A DNA stretch of 64,000 nucleotides. Origin: Sphagnum magellanicum (Eukaryota; Streptophyta; Sphagnopsida; Sphagnales; Sphagnaceae). The position numbers and the translations under genes were made by a program. Positions 59,007 to 64,000 of the stretch are shown piece after piece. The DNA lies in NCBI GenBank assembly GCA_021904315.1, contig CM038907.1:20157223-20221222 (forward strand), written 5' to 3'. Numbering within the stretch: the stretch's first letter is position 1; each line of letters opens with the position of its first letter. The notes beneath the pieces were generated by a model. That model searched no databases. It was not told where the DNA came from and was given only the letters and a program-made list of their open reading frames with translations.

Positions 59007-61451
59007 ATGGGGGAGTCAAGTCAAAATGAAAAATTAATTTTCATTCAAGAAAATGAAACAAATGAAAATGAAATAGACATTGAAGAAGGTGGGGAAAGAG
59101 GAGAAAGTGAAAATTTGCAAACAAAAAATAGCAAAGTTGAAGAAATTGGGAAACAAATAATGAAAAAAAATTTGCAACAATTACATGTTCAAAGAAAATT
59201 TTGGGGAAGGCATAATAGAAATTCTTTATGTTGGGCATTTTATTGTGTGAATGATGGGAGAGAAGCTAAAGCTACATCTCATCAAGTCCCGAGATATATT
59301 TTATATTATGATAGTGCAATAAATATTCTTAATGCAAGAACTAAAAAAAAAGGAATTAATAACTTATTATAAAACTTATGGTATAATTACTCTTTAAAAA
59401 CATGTAGATGCATATCATTTATAATTGTGAAAAACTTTGAAAAAAAATTAACAATGAAATAATAGGAATTGTTGAAAGACAACCTGCAAAGAAAAGGCGA
59501 TCCAACATGTAATATCTGTTTTTTTTTGTTGTAAAAGAACCTTTCAAAAATGATGATGTGCAACGAAAAAACTTTTTGTAGGACCTTGGCCTTTTGATTA
59601 TGAAAAATAACCTATCATTGTAGTTTGAAAGTGTATGGTTTAAACATTTAATATTACATTTGTCTCCTAGAGTTGTGTTCTTCTATAGAAGACAGTTTTC
59701 TTAAGAAATATTACCTAATTTGGTGGAGAAAACTAAATAAGTATATGTTTTGCCAAAATTAATAGATTGTATTTTTGTCATAACAAGCTTTGACTTGTGA
59801 ATGTCAAAGGGTGCACATGATATATTTGCTTTTGTTATAAAAAATTTGGGATTTTATTGGCAACCCAAATAAATAATTATTGATTTTTTTAGACAAAAAA
59901 AATTACTAAATAAGCATTAGCTAACAATTTGAAAAAATTGCTTGATCAATATAGGCTAAAAACCAAAATCATTGTTTATGTTACGGATGAGGGCTCAAAT
60001 TTAAATACTATGACAATTGCTTTAAAATCAGTTGGAAAATGTGAAGTCCTTCGTTTAAATGAAAGTTTTCAAGGTGCTTGTTTTGGCCATGTTTTTTCCA
60101 AGTATGTCAATATGCTATTACTAATGAAAAGTTTGCAAGAATTTCAAATTTGTTTCAATCAAATCTACCTAGTCATATTTGCAAAAATGTATAACTTGAC
60201 CTAAAAAATCTAGAAAAGGTAAACAAGAATGGAACAAGGCTTGTTCAAATTCTAACTTGCCTCCAAGAAAATTAAATACTCCAATGAAAACAAGGTGATT
60301 ATTTAATCTATTGCAATTTTTTTTTAAAATTATTTTCTTTCTTGTTTCTTATTGATTTGTTTTAATTAGATCTTTTAACATTGGAACTTTAAATTTGTTT
60401 GTAGATTTGCCAACAAAATCACTATGTTTCAAAAAGCCTTGCAGTTCAAAGATGTTATTATTCTTTGTTATAGTACGCAAAATATTGTTAGAATAAGTGG
60501 AAGAGTTCCTCCTTTTCTTACTTGGCAAATTTCTAAAATAATTATGTACTCCTTATCTGTTGTTGTGATTGCTTGTGTTCTAAACCAATCTAAAAGCCAC
60601 TAGTTACTTTTTGATGCATTATAATCTGCCATTAGTTTGTGATTAAAATTCAAGAAAGAAATTATAAACCCATCTGCCCTAGTTAGTTTGATTGATGATG
60701 ATTCTAAGATAGCTTTTGAGTTATCTTTGTTGCTTCCAACATCAAAAGAGAAATCTATGGTGTTTTGGATTCTTTTCTTTCTTTTTAAAGAAACTTTGAA
60801 AAAAGAAAAGCTCACAACATGTTGTCTTTGATGGTAGACCCTAGATTCAAAAGCCTTTGTCTAGTATCTTCTTTTGTTGACCGAGAGGAAGGTGTAAGTA
60901 TTGTGGATGAATATGATAGGAGAACTTTATATCCTATGCTTTTGAAGCATTAACATCATTTGCATCCAATGACAAAAATTGTTGGATGTGAAAATCAAAT
61001 AGGTGATGAAGATTCTAATTTGGATACTTTTCAACAAATTGGATCCCCAAGTGAACCATCAAAGGAACTTGTCACCAAGGAACTATTGATTTTCAAACAT
61101 TACCAAGTGGATCTTAAAGACATCTAGTGTCCTCTTCAATGGTGGAGAAACCATGAAACCATGTTTCCTACAATTGTTTTTTTGGCTCATCAAATCTTAA
61201 GCATTGTAGGGTCACAAATTGAAACAAAAAGAATTTTTTCTTTAACGAGCATACTTACAAATCTTAAGAGATGTCGTTAACAATCAAAAAAAAATTTAAA
61301 GTTGATTTTTGTGAGCAAAAATTGGCCAAATGATCCTAAAGATGGATTTAAACCACCTTCCAATTATATAGAGTTAATTAAAATAAATTTTGAAAAGGAG
61401 TTAGAAAAATTTGAAAGTTCATTTGAACGAGATAAAATAGAGGACATATAA
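59007..61451 (+). pseudogene. hAT transposase, degenerate
   Basis: The first frame (59007-59372) is acidic and then has FWGRHNRNSLCWAFYC, where a BED-type finger would be expected. The core at 59929-60204 has IVYVTDEGSNLNTMT and FGHVFSKYVN, like plant and algal hAT transposases. The C-terminus (about 61074-61451) has WWRNHETMFPTIVFLAHQIL, then SQIETKRIFSLTSILTNLKR, KNWPND and NYIEL, the hAT dimerisation region. It is in one frame apart from two in-frame stops (TAG, TAA). Other frameshifts lie between. Not functional. Confidence 0.85.
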
Positions 61452-61690
61452 AATATTGAATTACTTTTTTAATTTTTACTTTTTGTGCATTTAAATTTTT
61501 TTTTGAGATAATAAAATTTCTAATAACTGGTATGCGAAAATCGGCTTTGAAAACTGACTCATATCACATGTTGGAGAATTGGCGCTTTGAAACCCTGCCC
61601 AGGTCTTGAAAATATGAAAATAAAATTTAAAAAAAGAACCAGGTCAGGACTTTGTAAACAGTCTCGTACCCGGACCCAGTAGTTATCATA

Positions 61691-63252
61691 AAAACTAGAG
61701 ACTTGGCCAACATTGGTCCAGACCTTCTCCAAAAAAATTTAGTCCAATTAGAAGGCACCTTGCCTGTCATATTTTTTGGCATTTCAAGCAATGGAAAACA
61801 CTCTGGCAGGCATCCCATTTTTCGAAACACCTCACATATTAATTATTTCTGGTTTTTTTCATAAAATAAAAAATAAACAAAAACTAATTTACACTCAACA
61901 AAGGCCTCAACCACAGGCTTTACCAAAATAGGTCCTATGCTCTAGGCCACCTGACATGGGCCCTTATTTCAGTAAAACCCACTTTATCCTACACAGAGTG
62001 TGCCTCATTTGTTCACAATCGTAAAGCACTGCTGGATTTTTCATTTGTATTTTCAGCTCGCTACCTACCTGAAGAAACCTGTTTTCAAAAAGCGGGATCT
62101 TCTGCGGTGGAAGGTACCAGCCGGGCTGTACTGGGATCTTCTTTAGTCCAAGGTACTAGCCAGCCTATCACTATTTCTAAAAAATGAAAAAAACCCAGCT
62201 CTGCTTTACCTGGGAAAAAGACCTGAGTACAAGCCCTTCCGTGATTTTTGACCTGTTCCCTCAGCCTTCCGACCTTGGGCACAGATCTCAAATCCCGGGA
62301 GGGCCTGACAGGCCCTTCTCCTATACATAAGGTGCCCTCCACATTCTGAGACTGAGATCAGTTTCGACAAAGCAAGAAAGAGAGGGAAAGAGAGAGTCAG
62401 TCCAAGAAAGACAGTTATGTTAAAAACTCTACTACTTGAAAGTGGATGGGTGTACCTGGCACAACCATTAAAATGTGACGTGCATCGTGACAAAACAAAA
62501 ATAATAATAATAATTCACCGCCTCTTTGTCGTCGTCGTCGACTCTCCACCAGATTGCAGCTTCTTGGCCGCCTCCTGCAATCTAACACACCGTTTCGAAC
62601 ACCGCCTTGCTTCCTGGCTAGCCAGTTCACTGCTCACCAAAAACCAAACAATATAGGTCCACGCAGCAGCACTCTGACACCCATGTCAAAAATTTCAGCA
62701 GATAGTTTTCTTCACAAGAGTATCGGTACATAAATGTTCTCCCCAGTCCGCACTACCACCATTCCTACAGTCATAAGGATGCTTTTCATAGTCCAACGAT
62801 CTGCTATCTTCATTTGCAAAGTAGGTGTGTTGGAAATTTCTGCATATAAGCTTCGTGATCAATTCGTGATTCTTGAAGTTTGGTATTGAGTTAGAATGCA
62901 GCATGTAACAACCGTAGCATTCTATCTTTTTGACATGCTTGTTAGTCATAGATCTCGAATTTCCAACTTCTACCGAAATAGATTTTTGAATGTTTTAGAG
63001 GATTGCACCAATGTGCTATTCACATTGCACAATGTTCAATTTCTTCCGAATGAACGTTTGAACAGAGTTCAGTCTTTTTTAGATTGCCCGGATCCACAAT
63101 TATGCAGATTGTAATCCTTTTGTTCTCCATGCAGATATTAGGATTTTTCATGATTCTGATCTGACCCAAATTCTGGTTGAGAGAGGGGAATTTGAGCTCA
63201 GGAAGTTGAGCAATCTTGAGGATTGTAGAAGCTCTCCTGAAGAGAGATTACA
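61691..63252. other. Spacer with dispersed repeat C and the 5' flank of the last gene
   Basis: Repeat C copy 2 occupies 62068-62328. A short (GTC)n run (TCGTCGTCGTCGTC) lies near 62527-62540. From about 62.4 kb the composition is genic and may include promoter and 5' UTR of the gene at 63253. No TATA box was chosen with confidence. Confidence 0.4.
62068..62328 (-). repeat. Dispersed repeat C, copy 2
   Basis: The reverse complement matches 28085-28295. It is longer by about 40 bases because of a local duplication (GGCTGG(C)TAGTACCTT then GGCTGGTACCTT). Confidence 0.7.
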
Positions 63253-64000
63253 ATGAGCATGGCAGCTGGAATTGTGGGGATGAGGAGAGTTACCACCCAC
63301 GAGGAGATCACAGGAGGGAGCTCCTCTCGCACAAGAATAGCTGCGCCGATGCCAGGACGCAAGAGCACTAGTGATCAGAAGCGGTCTCAGTGCATCATTT
63401 ATGTTGTGTTCTTCTGCTTTGTCTCTTTCATCTTTCTGCAGTTCTTCGTCTTCCAGAAGCGCTGGGCGACTAGCTTAGCTCTCATGGGCACAAGAACCAG
63501 AAGCCATGGAGACTTGGCAATTGCAGCTGCTGCGTATAACAATTGGAATCTTGGACTTAATCCGTCTATTAAAGGTATGCAATGTTAGCCTTCTGATCTT
63601 CGCATCTTGTTCTGTTTGAACCATGGGCTTGGATCCATAGACTGAGTGAAGGAAGCTTGCTTCATGAATGCGCGCAGAGCGCGAAGGTCTCCACGAGTCG
63701 AAAAGTATAAAGGATGTGAGGAAGTCTATGGGTGATGTGCGGAAGAGGATGACGGAACTAGCTTCTGCTGCATGCTTGGGCTCCAAGCTATTGGCCATCA
63801 CCGATAACGTAGTCGACGTTGAAAAGCTTAGAGCAGAATGCAGGCAAACTGCAGACGTGGACCCAGCAGATCTGCCAAATACTTCAGGAGCGCGACAGGA
63901 TTACCATGTTCTTGATCCCTCCGAGATCACAGACAGTGGGACTGTTGCAAGTAATCCAAAAACGGTAGTCGTGCCCAGAACTGCTAAAGCTTTAGCCGTG
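63253..64000 (+). CDS. Type II membrane protein, N-terminal part (runs off the right edge)
   Basis: Exon 1 is 63253-63574 (donor AAAG|GTATGC) and exon 2 is 63678 to beyond 64000 (acceptor GCGCAG). They join in phase and give 215 residues. Residues 1-46 are basic and Ser/Thr-rich; residues 47-67 (IIYVVFFCFVSFIFLQFFVF) form one membrane span. After it comes a stem region with DVRKSMGDVRKRMTELASAA and VVDVEKLRAEC, likely helical or weakly coiled. This layout is typical of Golgi type II enzymes such as plant glycosyltransferases, but no catalytic motif lies inside the window. The ATG is the first in the frame; an internal Met follows at residue 3. Intron 63575-63677 is 103 bases. The acceptor has a weak pyrimidine tract. 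Confidence 0.6.

Larger units (their letters stand above)
57490..61690 (+). mobile_element. hAT DNA transposon, degenerate
   Basis: The limits are inferred from similar inverted end regions: AGTGGTGGGTGAATATGAG...ACTGGGCAAGGTTTCAA near 57493-57546, and the reverse complement of 61570-61690 (ACTGGGTCCGGGTACGAGAC...CTGGGCAGGGTTTCAAAG). An 8-base target duplication was not found. The element encloses a pyrimidine-rich minisatellite (57975-58565) and a broken transposase. TTTAGGG words near 57815-57842 are telomere-like but too few to mean a telomere. Confidence 0.65.

Overview
The window looks like nuclear DNA of a land plant. It holds an INDETERMINATE DOMAIN (IDD) zinc-finger gene with four GT-AG exons, a nuclear-type tRNA-Ala gene, and decayed Ty3/gypsy, hAT and PIF/Harbinger elements in very AT-rich intergenic DNA. 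Genic islands have visibly balanced base composition. Large spacers and old transposons suggest a repeat-rich genome. A seed-free plant or gymnosperm is my guess, but the lineage cannot be fixed from the sequence alone.

Layout. 0-2.2 kb: edge of a probable minus-strand gene with a UBZ-like CxxC zinc-finger exon. 2.9-4.25 kb: dead PIF/Harbinger transposase split by a repeat that recurs at 11.2-11.7 kb. 5-12.8 kb: AT-rich spacer with a large inverted pair of degenerate minisatellites (6.5-7.9 kb). 12.8-21.7 kb: Ty3/gypsy element, minus strand. 23.7-25.7 kb: two degenerate FCP1-like HAD phosphatase fragments. 25.7-34.7 kb: unassigned spacer with dispersed and tandem repeats. 34.7-44.4 kb: second copy of the same Ty3/gypsy family, plus strand, with a nested 822-bp solo LTR. 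45.4-50.4 kb: IDD gene of the SGR5/IDD14-16 type, lying between two related 240-bp direct repeats. 50.85 kb: tRNA-Ala(CGC). 51-57 kb: AT-rich spacer with tandem repeats. 57.5-61.7 kb: dead hAT element. 63.25 kb to the end: first two exons of a type II membrane protein.

The most interesting feature is the Ty3/gypsy family. Besides gag, protease, reverse transcriptase, RNase H and integrase, both copies carry a cytosine-5 DNA methyltransferase domain between protease and reverse transcriptase (motifs I, IV, VI, VIII and X recognisable). Both also carry a PHD-type zinc finger at the integrase C-terminus, where chromoviruses have a chromodomain. The family therefore looks like a retrotransposon with its own DNA-methylation writer and a possible histone-tail reader. 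Both copies are dead, broken by stops many of which are C-to-T or G-to-A changes, and they face each other as a large inverted pair. Methyltransferase-bearing retrotransposons have, as I recall, been described in charophyte algae and dinoflagellates. I do not recall a description of the combination with an integrase PHD finger.
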